From assembly GCA_963575745.1 (NCBI GenBank), contig CAUYUJ010015724.1, positions 179,277-243,276 of the forward strand: DNA of 64,000 nt. The letters are read 5' to 3'. The notes under the pieces are model-generated. The model was not told the origin of the DNA. It saw nothing but the letters and a program-made list of their open reading frames with translations, and ran no database searches. Each line of letters opens with the position of its first letter. Positions within the stretch are counted from its first letter, which is position 1. Below, one piece after another: positions 1 through 10,640 of this stretch. This stretch comes from Prorocentrum cordatum (taxonomy: Eukaryota > Sar > Dinophyceae > Prorocentrales > Prorocentraceae). A program made the position numbers and the translations under genes.

Positions 1-286
1 CGGCATGCTCCAAATGGTATGCTGGATCCTGTCGAGTACTACATCGGAGGGAGGAGGGAGAAGGGAGGAGAGAGGCGGAGAGGGAGAATTAGGCACGAGG
101 GACGAGGCCTGGCGCAACCGTCCGTCGAGGCGGACAGCTGGCGGGACCGGCCAGGCGGCCGAGGACCTCAGAGGAGGTCGATGAAGGAGTACGCCACGAG
201 CAGCGCTATGAGCCCGCCCCCATGAGGGGCCAGACGGGCTATCAGCGTAGCACAGCTCACCCGCCACTTTGGATTTGGAGAGGAGG

Positions 287-500
287 AGGGGGATGGAGGA
301 GGGGGAGGAGGAGGAGGAGGAGGAGGAGGAGGAGGAGGAGGAGGAGGAGGAGGAGGATCAGGATCGTGATTCGGAGGAGGAGGAGGAGGAAGAGGAGGAG
401 GGGAAGGAGGACAATGAGGACAAGGAGGAGGAGGAGGAGCAGGAGGAGGAGGGGGAGGAGGGGGAGGAGGGGGAGGAGGAGGGGGAGGAGGGAGAGGAGC
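287..500 (+). repeat. GGA microsatellite with interruptions
   Basis: A purine tract made of GGA triplets, broken by a short non-repeat stretch around 358-380 and by AGGACAATGAGGACAAGG near 406-425. It produces artefactual poly-Glu, poly-Arg and poly-Pro open frames on both strands. Confidence 0.95.
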
Positions 501-1275
501 GGGGGCAATGGCCCCTGCAGGTGACCGCCTCGCTGGAGTGGGTTGGGGAGGGATAGAGAAAGTCATTTCCTCGAGGCGCCCAGGATTGTTCGAGCGTGTT
601 CGGAGCCCTCTGCCACGGTCCTTGCTGCCTCCGCTGGCCGCTCCGGCCTGCTTTAGGCGGAATTTTTCTTCGTCTGAGAGTTTCCCCCCTCCTCCCTCCG
701 CGCGGCCGCCCTCGTCTTTTTCCTTGCTCTTGCACGCCCGACAAGTCGCATTTCGGTTGCCCCGATTAGCCACACGCTGGTGCGGACTGCCTCTGCCCCG
801 CCGCCGACAAAAAAGTGTTCGGAGCCCTGGGCGGTTCCTATCGGATGCGCCTCGTCGCGGGCATTCTGGGGGTGTCGGGCTCGTCCCAGGCGGCCGCTTC
901 AGGTCCAGGGTGCGGCCTGAAAGCCAGCTGGAGCTCGGCCGAGTGTGCGGGACAGGGGCTGCGTACGTCTCATTAAGTCAAGGCGGGTCTTTGGTATGAA
1001 TTTGGTGAATGTAGGACGTGATTTGAGATTTGTGCGCTTCGGGCAAAAGGATGCAACATTCCGCGTGCGATGTTTACCACCGAGCGGAAAGATGCGCATT
1101 GAGATGCGGGGGGCGGAAGGAGGTGCAGGGCCACGAGGGTTGGGGGGGCCAGCAGGGTGTCAGTGGGGGCCCGACCACAAGAGGCCTTCCGCAAGAAACC
1201 ACATCCTGAGACCCAAGGGCGTCCACGGATTCTTGGTGTGGGAACGTCGCGCTCTGCCAAGCAAGACCTGGAGCG
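501..1275. other. No supported gene
   Basis: Mixed-composition sequence between two GGA tracts. Open frames here are short, lack recognisable domains and run into the repeats. Nothing else is seen. Confidence 0.6.
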
Positions 1276-1380
1276 TGGAGGAGGAGGAGGAATAGGAGGA
1301 GGAGGAGGAATAGGAGGAGGAGGAGGAGGACGAGGAGGAGGAGGATGACGAGGAGGAGGAGGAGGAGGAGGAGGAGGAGA
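1276..1380 (+). repeat. GGA microsatellite
   Basis: GGA triplets with AATAGGA and GACGA interruptions. Confidence 0.95.
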
Positions 1381-1520
1381 AAGCAGGGGCACCCTGGAGG
1401 CAAGCAGGGCGTTCCTCGGCGTGGGCCTCCACGGAGCAGGCAGGGCAGCGCGAGGGAGGGCAGCGCGAGGCCAGGCGGGCAGGTGGGCCAGGGCCAGGCG
1501 GCCTCCGCCGGCGGAGAGAG

Positions 1521-1742
1521 CTCCTCCTCCTCCTCCTCCTCCTCCTCCTCCTCCTCCTCCTCCTCCTCCTCCTCCTCCCTCCTCCTCCTCCCCCCTCCCC
1601 CTCCTCCTCCTCCTCCTCCTCCTCCTCCTCCTCCTCCTCCTCCTCCTCCTCCTCCTCCTCCTCCTCCTCCTCCTCCTCCTCCTCCCTCCTCCTCCTCCTC
1701 CTCCTCCTCCTCCTCCTCCTCCTCCTCCTCCTCCTCCTCCTC
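1521..1742 (+). repeat. Long TCC microsatellite
   Basis: About 220 bp of TCC triplets with a few frame-shifting interruptions (CCTCC changes near 1578-1600 and 1683). The strand polarity is opposite to the tract at 1276-1380, about 140 bp away. Confidence 0.97.
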
Positions 1743-2190
1743 TCTGCACCCCAGCTGGGGGGGAGGGCCACGCGGCCCAGGAGGCGAGATGAGATGAGAG
1801 GAGACCAGTCGCGAAGCGAGTCTGTGTCGAGTGGGGCCCCCGAGCCGCTCTCTCAGCCTTGCTGAGAACTTTGAGCCACGGGTTCCTGGAAGTTCGATCC
1901 AAATACACCCGCCGAGTCCTGGTGACCGGGACGGGGGGGGACCTTACGGGCAGGATATGAATCCGCCGAGGGCGACGAGGGCTCAGTGGGTGAGAGCTGC
2001 CAGGAGAGATGGGAAGGCTTTGCGGGCGGGGGGAGGGGGAATGAGGGGGGGGGGTCGGGCGGGTTGGGATGGCTACGCGGGTCAGAGGAGCCAGGAGGCG
2101 TCGGGTGGCGTTGGGAGCAAGGCGGTTTTGGGGTTTGCGCGGACCCTTTCTATAACTAAGGGAGGAAAAACCACCCGGACCCGACAATTG
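1743..2190. other. No supported gene
   Basis: Unrepetitive GC-rich sequence. No domain-bearing frame is recognised. Confidence 0.5.
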
Positions 2191-2274
2191 GCGTTTACTA
2201 AACGGCTTTGGGCGTTTACTAAACAGCCTTGCCTTGTTTGATTCCTTCTTTGGGTGCGTTTACTAAACGGCTTC
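2191..2274 (+). repeat. Three copies of an 18-bp motif
   Basis: GCGTTTACTAAACGGCTT occurs at 2191, at 2212 with one change, and at 2256. The 21- and 44-bp spacings are uneven, so this is a small cluster and not a regular array. TTTACTAAA inside it is palindrome-like. Confidence 0.85.
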
Positions 2275-2374
2275 GCGTGTCGGTGTGATAATTATGGGGC
2301 GATTTCTCCCCTCTATATAACCCATTTGCTCCGGATCCGCCAGTCTTGTCTCTTGTGTCTGGGGCACTCCGCTG

Positions 2375-2500
2375 GTGCAGGGAGAGGAGGAGGAGAGGGG
2401 TGGAGGGGCAGGAAGAGGTGGATGGAGGAGTGAGGAGGAGGACGAGGAGGAGGATGAGCAGGAGTGGCAGGAGGAGGAGGAGGACGAGGAGGATGGCAGA
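2375..2500 (+). repeat. GGA-rich microsatellite
   Basis: Imperfect GGA triplets with GAGGAGGACGAGG and GTGGCAGG interruptions. Confidence 0.85.
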
Positions 2501-2693
2501 TAGGGTGATATGCTGTTAACGTGCTTCTCCCGGGCACGCAAGGAGGTCGCGGAGTGTGACCCGAAGACCGTTCGTTGCCCAAGGAGGCGGGTTTATACAG
2601 AGTGCCGTTTTCTGTATATTTGCGTGCTTTGTACGGCGCGTAAGTGTATTAGTGCGCAGGCCAAGAGTCCGGTCGATTGAAACCACATTGAGC

Positions 2694-2807
2694 ATGTCGC
2701 GGTCGGCGTTCCAGAGGAGCGCGCAGGGTTCGACCAGATCTTGGGCCACGGAGGGGCCTAGATCCTCGTCTTCCGCCTTTGCGACCAACGCCGACGTCGA
2801 GAAGGTA
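2694..2807 (+). CDS. Possible first exon, unrecognised
   Basis: An ATG at 2694 opens a 38-codon frame that is Ser/Arg-rich and not simple repeat. It ends at GAGAAG followed directly by GTAACT, a good 5' splice-donor match. No family is recognised and no downstream exon could be assigned, because a GA-rich tract follows. The opposite strand is also open here (2516-2788), so coding is uncertain and this is only a candidate. Confidence 0.18.
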
Positions 2808-3756
2808 ACTATGCTCGCGAGAAGCCCTGGGAGGGGAAGGGGCGGGGGGGGCGAGGATGGAGGGGAGAAGAAGAAGGGGGAGAGGGGGAGCAGGAGGGGG
2901 TGGAGGAGGGGAGGAGGGCAAGCTAATTAGGCACGCACGCGCCATATCTGACATCCAAGCCCAGGAGTTTTGTGTTTATGACGCCCCAAAAAATCTCTCG
3001 GCTGGCAATTCAACTCGTCCTGCCCCTCCTCGTCATCATCATCATCATCAGCAGCAGCATCATCATCACCATCATCAGGGATACTCATCCCCCCTCCGAC
3101 CGTCAGCGGTGGCCGCCGCTGTGTAATAATGCTTTTCAAGTGTCACTGGGCCCAAATCCCTAAATAACCCCCGCGGAAATTAGTTTCCCATCCTGGGGGG
3201 TATTGAAGACGATGTGGGGTTACCCATCCCTTCCCACTTCGCTGTGTTTTCCCTCCATCCGCCGACGCGTGTTAGCGCACCTGGAATTCCAAAGATGACC
3301 CCATCGTGTTATGCGCAATCGGATCAAACGGGGCTGCGTGCGTTGGAGGAGGAGGTGGCGGATGAACAGGAGGATGAGCAGGAGGCAAGGGGAGGGAGAC
3401 GTGGAAGAAGGGGGGCGAGGACGAACAGCGGCAGCCGCAGCAGCAGGAGTTGGAGTGGAAGGAGCGGCATGGTCAGGAGAACCGGGGGAAGGCCGAGGAG
3501 GGGGAACGAGGGGGGGGCGACAACGATGAGAAAGGATTCGGGTCCAGAAAAATTGCCCGCGCAGGGCCAGAGCGCCAATCTGAACGACGGGAGCAAAGCG
3601 CCGATCCGAAAAGTAAGCCCGCGCTGTAGTGAGGACCGGCTCCCCCTCGACGGAGTCCAGGGAAAGAAGGAGTAGCATTCATCATGTGTAAGTGCAAAGG
3701 AGCAGCCGCGTGGGTAAAGGAGCAGCAGAGGGGGAGGAAAGAGGAAAAGGGAGAGC
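2808..3756. other. GA-rich and mixed sequence, no supported gene
   Basis: A GGGGA-rich stretch (2825-2925), a CATCAT-type stretch (3030-3080) and a degenerate GA-rich stretch (3340-3520). Open frames are compositional. Confidence 0.55.
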
Positions 3757-3868
3757 AGGAGGAGGAGGAGGAGGAGGAGGAGAGGAGGGAGGAGGAGGAG
3801 GAGGAGGAGGAGGAGGAGGAGGAGGAGGAGGAGAAAAAGGATGAGGAGGAGGAAGAGGAGGAGGAGAA
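3757..3868 (+). repeat. GGA microsatellite
   Basis: Nearly pure GGA/GAG triplets, giving a poly-Glu artefact frame. Confidence 0.95.
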
Positions 3869-3899
3869 AGTTAAATCAGTGCGTTGTTCTAGGGGGTCT

Positions 3900-5424
3900 T
3901 AGCACGTCAACCGTGTCCTCCTCCTCCTTCTCCTTCTCGTTCTCCTCCTCCTCCCCATTGCCGACCCTGCTCCTGATCACCATCCTCCACCCTCCTCGTG
4001 TTTACATTGGGCAAACTTAAGCTGAACTGCTGGAGCGTGCCACGGAAGGTAACAATGCTGATTTGGGAAAAATGGAGGAGAAGAAATTAAGGTTGTGGCG
4101 AGTGCAGAATTTGAACGGAAAAGGGAGATGGCACGAGCTGTGGTGCCTTCGCGGGCTAGAGTAAGCTCGCAAAGCCATACAGAGGGAATTGAATGTGCGT
4201 GCAAGGTAAACGCTAATAACAGGGAAGCGTGCTTGCGCAGTGTTCGACGTTGATCCTTCAGGGCTTGGCCCTCAGGGTAAGTCAGGCAGCTCTAAGAACA
4301 TGAGGCTGGCGGCACCCCAACATACTAATATTATGTGTGCGCCCCCCAGGGGCGACACGCGCACCGAGAAATCTCATAATATATGCGTCGTGGCGGGCGC
4401 TTTCCGGCCACACCGCTCGGATAAGTATATACTACAAGATGGGTCTATTGTATGTTGTGGTCGGACGCGCGCCTCCAAGGAGGACATCTACTACTAGGAT
4501 GTCTCTGTGCGTCCCATGTTACTTTGAAACTTGGGCAGTGCAGGCTATCACTTGTCGTAGACCCACCTGTCGGTGACAGCTGCTGGCATTCAAGTGTGAG
4601 CTGCTTGACCCGAGGCAGGAGAGCGCAGAAGTGCGAGATGGGAGCGGTGACAGAAGCACGGCGGCCCACAGTAAGGCTTACGCCCCTCCGCCAGATGCCA
4701 GAATGGCCTGAGTCGACTCCCCCTCCTCCTACGCAAATAACGTCACCCACGGAGGCTTCCCAACCCAAAGTCAAGCACGCAAAGTATGACGGTGCAGGCT
4801 GAAGGTTAGCACACATTGCAAAGGCTAGCTGGTAGCCCTATAGATATGAGTGATCGGATCTATTTGGTATCCTAATACAACGGGCCGGCGTCGGTAGGCC
4901 ACCGTGGGATTGGCCATACATGGGCGCGCACCCCCCTACCGACGGGCCAAAGTGGTCACAAACAGCAAGCCACAAGTACCCTCCTCCTCGTCACTCCTCA
5001 TCCCCTCAACCTCCCACCACGATTAGCACAAGACCGAGTTGATATGGCGCTAAGTAATTTTGCGGCATTGGGACAGGGCACTGTGATTATTCTCCTTATC
5101 CCCAAAGAATAAAGCAAGTCTTCAATACGCCTACACCAGCATATCTTTCCACGCATGTTTTCAACATCCTACTCAATTTGGTAACTGTTTGATTTGCGAC
5201 TTGTCTTCCTTTGTACACTTAAAGCACTAGGCCAGCCTGCACTTGCACAGCCAGCCCAGCACCCTGGGCAGCCTGAGGCATGTAAACTTGCGTACCGAGA
5301 GCTGACCTGCAGGAATACCACTTCGCATCGTACTGCTTTGGGTGGTGCGGGGTCCCCGTGGGTTTCTGGGAGGGCCCGCCCACAGAGACCCTAAGGTGGA
5401 GTGGTACCAGTGTTTTGCCTCCCT
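3900..5424. other. Intergenic, one short inverted repeat
   Basis: No gene is supported. GGCGTCGGTAGG near 4887 is the reverse complement of CCTACCGACGGGCC-side sequence near 4936, giving a stem of about 11 bp with a loop of about 37 nt. The segment is more AT-balanced than its flanks. Confidence 0.5.
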
Positions 5425-5427
5425 CCT

Positions 5428-5504
5428 CCACCTCCTCCTCCTCCTCCCTCTCCTCCTCCTCCTCCTCCTCCTCCTCCTCCTCCTCCTCCTCCTCCTCCTC
5501 CTCC
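5428..5504 (+). repeat. CTC microsatellite
   Basis: CTC triplets with one CCCTCTC interruption. Confidence 0.95.
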
Positions 5505-6495
5505 GCCCTGAACTGAACCGCCGTCGGGGTGGCAACGCAGCCCAAACATCTCCACGTCCAATCCTCAGAAGAGGTTCGCGGCCTTGGCCAGTAGGCCGCG
5601 CCCTTAACAAGTTATGGCTGCTACTGCAGAGGCATCGTACCCTTAAGCTGGTAAGACAGGTGGGCGGACAGGCGAGCGGAGTAGCCTCCCGTTCCCTCCT
5701 CCGAGGATCGAGGAGAGGAGAGCGGCCGCCGCAGCTCTTGGTTGGCGAGCGGCGCACGGGAAATGAAAGCGCGCGGCGCGCGGGAAATGGGAGGTTCCTC
5801 CCTGACTGCCTGCGTCGTCGGGCAGCTGCTCGGGCGCGCGCGTGCGCTGGAGGCTTTTTGTTGTCGGGTACGGCGATCGCCCGCGTTATCGGGCCCGCCC
5901 GCCCCCCCCCCTCGCCCTTCCCCCAGAGAACCTGACCTTGTCCGCTGCGCAGGTCCGAAGGGGACAATTACGCAGCACTCGTGTGCGCGGGCATGCGCGG
6001 AGCTTCCCCAAGCGAAAAGGCTGGGTTATAGGCCGGCACCTGCCCCTCCACACACCGGATAGCCCGCGGTGCCGCCGAAGCACAAGACAACGGGTCCCCG
6101 CCGAGGGGCCGACGCCCAAAGTGTCACGTATCCCACGCGTTTGGGGTCGCTGAGGGCACGATCCCGCTGGGACCGAGCAGGGGAGCAGAAGCACCTCTCG
6201 GAATAGAAGGAGCACGCCGAAGCGGTGGACCCTCTCATTGCCCTTCTCGATGACGTCGCGCTTGGGCGTGTGAGTTGCGCGTTGCTAAATTCAGTGGGCC
6301 CTGGGAGCGACAGGGCAGTTTGTTGCAGTTTTCGTTGCTCAGTTTCTTTTGCCGTGTTTGGCGCACCTGTTGTGACGTTTCCTGCGCCGTTGTTTCACAA
6401 TTTTCGTGTCCCCTGGTGGGGGCCTTGTCCAGATCACAGGTTTTCTATCGGAGCCGTCTTCAAATCGACCCCGAACGTCCTTCGGATCCCCCGGG
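5505..6495. other. No supported gene
   Basis: GC-rich unique-looking sequence. Several overlapping frames on both strands have no recognisable domain. Confidence 0.5.
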
Positions 6496-6514
6496 CCGTT
6501 TCAGTGAACCGTTT

Positions 6515-6550
<36 letters not shown>

Positions 6551-6568
6551 CCGTTTCGGTGAACCGTT
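6496..6568 (+). repeat. TA microsatellite between two 18-bp direct repeats
   Basis: CCGTTTCAGTGAACCGTT at 6496 and CCGTTTCGGTGAACCGTT at 6551 differ at one base. They flank a TA run interrupted by a single TG. The direct repeats suggest duplication around an inserted or expanded AT core. Confidence 0.9.
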
Positions 6569-6914
6569 CTTGTTGCCATGTTCGTGATCAGGAGGCAGAT
6601 ATTTGAAAACGGTTGAAGGTTGCCTCGTCGCTTCCGGGGCCCACTCAGGCCAAGAGACGCTCGAGTGCACGCGTCGCCGGACAGGTGTTCGGGTCAGGCG
6701 GCGCGACCCGATGCGGACGCCGCCGATGCCCCCACAGAAGCAGAAGCAAGGATCCACCAGCCTCGAACTCATCCCTATCCCGAAGGTTGGCACGCGACAA
6801 GGCGGTGGGAATCTCAGGGATGCGCCCTCAGAAACGAAGGGAATCCCTAAGATCGGCATCGTGATGAGCGTGATGAGGCGATGCCCAGCATAGGGATAGG
6901 GATACGTTCCAGGC
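6569..6914. other. No supported gene
   Basis: All frames are short and unrecognised. Confidence 0.5.
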
Positions 6915-7040
6915 GGGAGGAGAGGAGGGAGGGAGGGAGGGAGGGAGGGAAGGAGGAGGAGGGAGGGAGGGAGGGAGGGAGGGAGGGAGGGAGGGAGGGC
7001 GGGAGGAGAGGAGGGAGGGAGGGAGGAGAGGAGAGATAGT
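6915..7040 (+). repeat. GGGA tetranucleotide repeat
   Basis: GGGA repeats with GGAGAGGA interruptions, distinct from the GGA triplet tracts elsewhere. Confidence 0.92.
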
Positions 7041-7226
7041 CAAGGATGGAGGGAGGGAAGGAGAGGAGAACGGGCGGTCCCTCAGACGCACGTCCCGTCG
7101 GACTGCCGGGCCCCGCCGCGCTGCTCAGCGTCGGACGCTTGGACCCTGCCGAGCAGCGGCGTCGGCCAGGCAGCGCCGAGGAGCGCCCGTCGAGAGCAGC
7201 GCAGGGCATCCACCCCGAAGCTGCAG

Positions 7227-7399
7227 TAAAACGACGCGAAGATCGGGACAAAATCGGATCGGGATAACTCGAAATCTCTGAGAATCGGCGGGTTTGGAGG
7301 ATGTATTGGGCGCCGCGGCCGCTCCAGAGCGTTCCGGAACGCTCTGAGAGCGCTCCGGAACGCTCTGGAGCGATGTATCCCGATCCTAGCCTTGTTTTA
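7227..7399 (+). mobile_element. 173-bp inverted-repeat element, copy 1
   Basis: This is one of four copies in the window, all exactly 173 bp (the others start at 47304, 48326 and 48906). It starts TAAAAC and ends GTTTTA. TGCAG occurs immediately before (7222-7226) and after (7400-7404), a perfect 5-bp target-site duplication. The middle (7321-7371) is a 51-bp near-perfect palindrome built from GAGCGTTCCGGAACGCTC. It has no coding capacity, so it is interpreted as a non-autonomous DNA transposon (MITE-like). The transposase family is unknown. Confidence 0.85.
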
Positions 7400-7684
7400 T
7401 GCAGGGAATCCTGGCGGGGCAATTTCCGGTCCGAAAGCGACGGGCGGGGTGCAGGGCGCTCGCCCGACGAAAGCAGTCGCCCTGAGATTCCCGCCCTCCT
7501 CCTCCCCTCTCCTCCCCCGTCCTACGCCTTCCTCCCTCCCCCCCCCCCATCCTCAGAACCCCCGCCGGGCGCGAAGGGTTCCAGCCCCAGCCCCGAGCCA
7601 GGAAACGCGCGACGAGCTGGAACACCGGGTCGCAGAGCTGGAGGCCGCTTCGGCTGGGCCAGCCGCCGCCGCCGCCGTCCTAGA

Positions 7685-8325
7685 AGGAGGAGGAGGAGGA
7701 GGAGGAGGAGGAGGAGGAGGAGGAGGCCAACCTACCCGCCAACGCGGAGCGGCTGAGCGGCCACCGCCCTCCACTGCCGCCCAGTCCTGAGGTCTACAAC
7801 GCAACCTTTCGCTGCCAAACCTTCGCCTCTCAACCCTCCTCCTCCTCCTCCTCCTCCTCCTCCTCCTCCTCCTCCTCCTCCTCTCCTCCTCCTCCTCCTC
7901 CTCCTCCTCCTCCTCCTCCTCCTCCTCCTCCTCCTCCTCCTCCTCCTCCTCCTCCTCCTCCTCTCCCTTCCCCCCCTCGCTCCCTTCCCCACCTCGCTCT
8001 CCTCCTCCTCTCCTCCTCCGCTCCCTTCCCCCTCCTCCCCTCCCTTCCCCCCGGATTGCTCGCCGCCGCCGCAGCCCCACCAGTTTGATCAAGCCCACCC
8101 GGGGCGACCGCCCCGGGGGGGGAGTTGGGGGGCAGGGTCCCAGGCGAGACGTTGATGCTGTCAGTGCCAGTGTCCAGGAGGAGGAAGAGGAGGGGGAGGA
8201 GGAGGGGGAGGAGGAGGAGGAGGAGGAGGAGGGACAGGATGAAGGGGAGGATGAGGACGAGGACGAGGAGGAGGAGGAGGAGGAGGAGGAGGAGGAGGAG
8301 GGGGAGGGGGAGGAGGAGAGAGAGC
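7685..8325 (+). repeat. GGA, CTC and GGA tracts in alternating polarity
   Basis: GGA at 7685-7727, CTC at 7834-7965, then GGA at 8176-8322. The purine strand switches twice within 650 bp, so the transcript or single strand could fold on itself. The sequence between has no supported gene. Confidence 0.93.
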
Positions 8326-8548
8326 GCGCGTGAAGTGCGGCGCGCTCAGCACGGCTCAGTTGGTCAGGCTCGCGCGCGCATGGACCGACCCCGGCGACTG
8401 GGGTCGAAAGGCCCTGGCTTGGCTGCAGAGGCGCAGGATGTTCCATCGAGGGCGATGGGTGCCAGTGGAACTGACGCTGCGCTCTCCGTGCGCTCTGTGC
8501 ACCGTTTTTAGAGCGCAAGCGTTGCGAGTAAGACACCAGCCCGTTCTC

Positions 8549-8766
8549 TTTATGTGTGTCGCAGGAGGGGGAAGATCGGGAGGGGAAAAAACACACAGAC
8601 ACAATGAATCGTCGATTTTCCCGGAAAATATGGGAGAATATGGGAAGGGGGGGGGAAGACAGAAACCCAGGAAATATGGGAAAACATGGGGAATCTTTTT
8701 ATTTGTGTGTATTTATTTGTGTGTCCTGGGGCCCCTCCATTTATGTGTGTCGCAGGAGGGGGAAGA
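8549..8766 (+). mobile_element. CACACAGACACAAT dispersed element, copy 1, with flanking direct repeats
   Basis: The core 8576-8739 matches copies near 17286 and 24102. Shared parts are an AAACACACAGACACAAT start, a GGGGGGGAAGA middle and a TTGTGTGTCC-GGGGCCCC end. It is flanked by a perfect 27-bp direct repeat (8549-8575 and 8740-8766) beginning TTTATGTGTGTCGCAGGAGG. No coding region is seen. The unequal duplication lengths between copies fit target-primed insertion or recombination better than a fixed-length cut-and-paste transposase. Confidence 0.8.
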
Positions 8767-8879
8767 GGGGAGGGCCAGAGAGAAGAGCCGGCACGCGGCG
8801 CCGAAGCTGCCTTTTAGCGCCCGCCGCGCGGTCCCGGCTCCCTCTTATCACGAGCCCGAGTCAGACAACGTTTTTTTTC

Positions 8880-9225
8880 CCCCCCCCCCCCAAATGCGTA
8901 CCGAATGCATGCTGCCAGTGCCTCAGGTTTGCTCAAAAGCGTACCGACTGCATGCTGTCGTGTCCAAGCCTGCCGTCGTAACCAAGAATATCCGCACTGC
9001 ATGACAATGATGGCCGGTGGTTCCGTGGTTCCTGTAGTCTGCCCTCCCCCATCGTGCGCAAGTCGGTGCAGTTACCCCCCCTCCCCCCCCCCCTCCCCCC
9101 GACGAGCGCCCAGCCTGTCTCAGGATCAGGATGCGGGGGGGGGGGGGGGGGGGGGGGGGCACATCACGAGTCTGACAGTGTGCCCTCCACCATTGCAAGT
9201 CGGTGCAGTAGCGCCCAGTGGAAAG
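8880..9225. repeat. Homopolymers and short duplicated motifs
   Basis: T8C12 at 8871-8890 and G23 at about 9137-9160. GCGTACCGACTGCATGCTG-like sequence occurs twice (8895, 8940). TGCCCTCC-CAAGTCGGTGCAGT occurs twice (9041-9070 and 9180-9210). No gene. Confidence 0.75.
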
Positions 9226-9369
9226 GGGAGAGCTCCGTGGGGCCTGCCTCAGCATCTGGACGGGGGGTTGGGGGTGGAAGTGGCGATGTAAGTAACTGCG
9301 GCCCCGTCGGCTGTGCTGGGTAAGTCTTGAGAGATGGCGTGGGGCAGGGTCTGATGGCCCGTCGGCCGC

Positions 9370-9850
9370 AGGAAGTGGCAGGACGCGGATGGCGAGAGCC
9401 CTACCGCTCTACACTGCGAGCCGGCGATCAGAATGAGATTCGACCGCATGCTTTGTGCCAAAGCAGTGAATTTGAGAATGCCACGCCAGAGGCTCGGAAG
9501 TTTGGAGTGATGGAGTCTAAAAATGAACAAACAACGACAGACACAACAACTCTCCGAGTTCCACACAGAGTTCTTGGATCGGCGTTGGACCCCTTGCCGG
9601 CGCCCTCAGAGCCGCCCTTGGCGCGCTCCGCGCGCCAGGGAGGGGGTCCAGCGCCGGTCCACGAAGTCCGCACGGCGCTCCGACATGTTATGTGTGTGCC
9701 GCTTCCTCTTGATGAAAGGGGGACAGGATCCGACAGTTCATCCGCAGGCAATGCCAGGACTCGAATGATGAGAGCCCTGTTGGCTCTACAGTATGAGCCG
9801 ATGGTCACACCGAGATCCGACCGCATGGTTTGTGGCAAAGCGCTGCGAAG
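9370..9850. repeat. Imperfect duplication of about 90 bp
   Basis: 9372-9456 and 9752-9841 align over their length. Shared blocks include GAGAGCCCT, GGCTCTAC or CGCTCTAC, GAGCCG, GATTCGACCGCATG or GATCCGACCGCATG, and GGCAAAGC or GCCAAAGC. The second copy holds an AGAGCC/GGCTCT hairpin. The reverse strand of the second copy contains CATTCGAGTCC, close to a pol III box B, but no cloverleaf could be drawn. Confidence 0.65.
9545..9695. mobile_element. Foldback element, GCGCTCCGCGCGG family, copy A
   Basis: The left arm GTTCTTGGATCGGCGTTGG is mirrored by the right arm around 9646-9680, whose reverse complement includes CGTGGACCGGCGCTGG. The same arms and centre occur at 23409-23563. Boundaries are approximate and no target duplication is seen. 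Confidence 0.6.
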
Positions 9851-9854
9851 TTGA

Positions 9855-10640
9855 GAGGGAAAGCGCCCTCCGACCGTGTAGTAGAGAATATGTTGCGCTT
9901 CGTGTGTTACCACCAGCCCATCCTGGTACGATGCTTAGGCCAGTTGCTTTGATCAGAAGAAACTCTTTCTCCCACTCCTCATGCATCCTTCTCCTCCCCT
10001 TCCTCCTTCTCCTCCTCCTCCTCCTCCTCCTCAGTGGAGGGGCATGCAGTGGAACAAGGTGGGAGCAGCCGTCAAGCCGAAGCTCGGGGTTGCCTCGGCC
10101 AGACCCAGGAGTCAACCATACATGCAATCGCGGACCTTGCGCTTTGGGAGCATTTGGGGAGCCTGTGTGGATCCTCTCGTGGCAATTTGGGGGGCTTTCG
10201 AAGCTCTCGTGGAGCGCTCTCCGGGGCATGTCGAGCCCTCTCAAGGCCCTCTTGGAGGATGTCTGTCTGAGCAGAGGGGGTCCTAAGGTGGAGCCTCCGC
10301 GTTGGAGCCCGACAGGTCGTATCTGGGAACCCTCTTGAGACTTCGGGGGGGACCGCTCTTGGAAGGCATCTGGGGCCGTCTTGTAACCAATATTGGCCCC
10401 TCTTGTGGCTCTCTTGAGCGATGTTGAAGCTATCCTGAAGCCGCAAAGGCCCATCGGAAGCGACACATCTGTAAGGCCAAGCATCTAAGGTGTTTGAAGG
10501 AGTTTGGCTCCTGGGACGGGAGGGGGCGTCCTTGGAGGCTCCGAGGCCCCCCCGAGCTGTTTTGGGGACCTCTTGGAGGCATGCCTGGGGGCAATGTGGA
10601 GCCATCTGAGACAATGTTAATTACGCAATCGCGGAGATCA
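9855..10640. repeat. CTC tract followed by degenerate GGCC-TCTTGG type repeats
   Basis: A short CTC run lies at 10005-10033. From about 10140 come loosely repeated words such as CTCTTGAGG, CTCTCGTGG and CCTCTTGGAGG. The same style of degenerate repeat recurs at 26.2, 42.0, 42.9, 50.3-54.6, 60.4 and 61.2 kb. Long open frames here are repeat-derived. Confidence 0.6.

Noticed and set aside
7301-7399. Conserved small protein in the 173-bp elements (starting YWAPRPLQSVPERS)
   Set aside because: The frame arises from the core palindrome, and its conservation is explained by element sequence identity.
287-8325. Poly-Glu, poly-Arg, poly-Leu, poly-Pro and poly-Ser open frames at the GGA/TCC tracts
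   Set aside because: They follow purely from triplet repeats, occur on both strands and in several frames, and have no flanking domain.
9752-9841. tRNA or tRNA-derived SINE on the minus strand
   Set aside because: One box B-like CATTCGAGTCC and one hairpin, but no acceptor stem or D-arm could be paired, and the sister copy at 9372 lacks the box B match.
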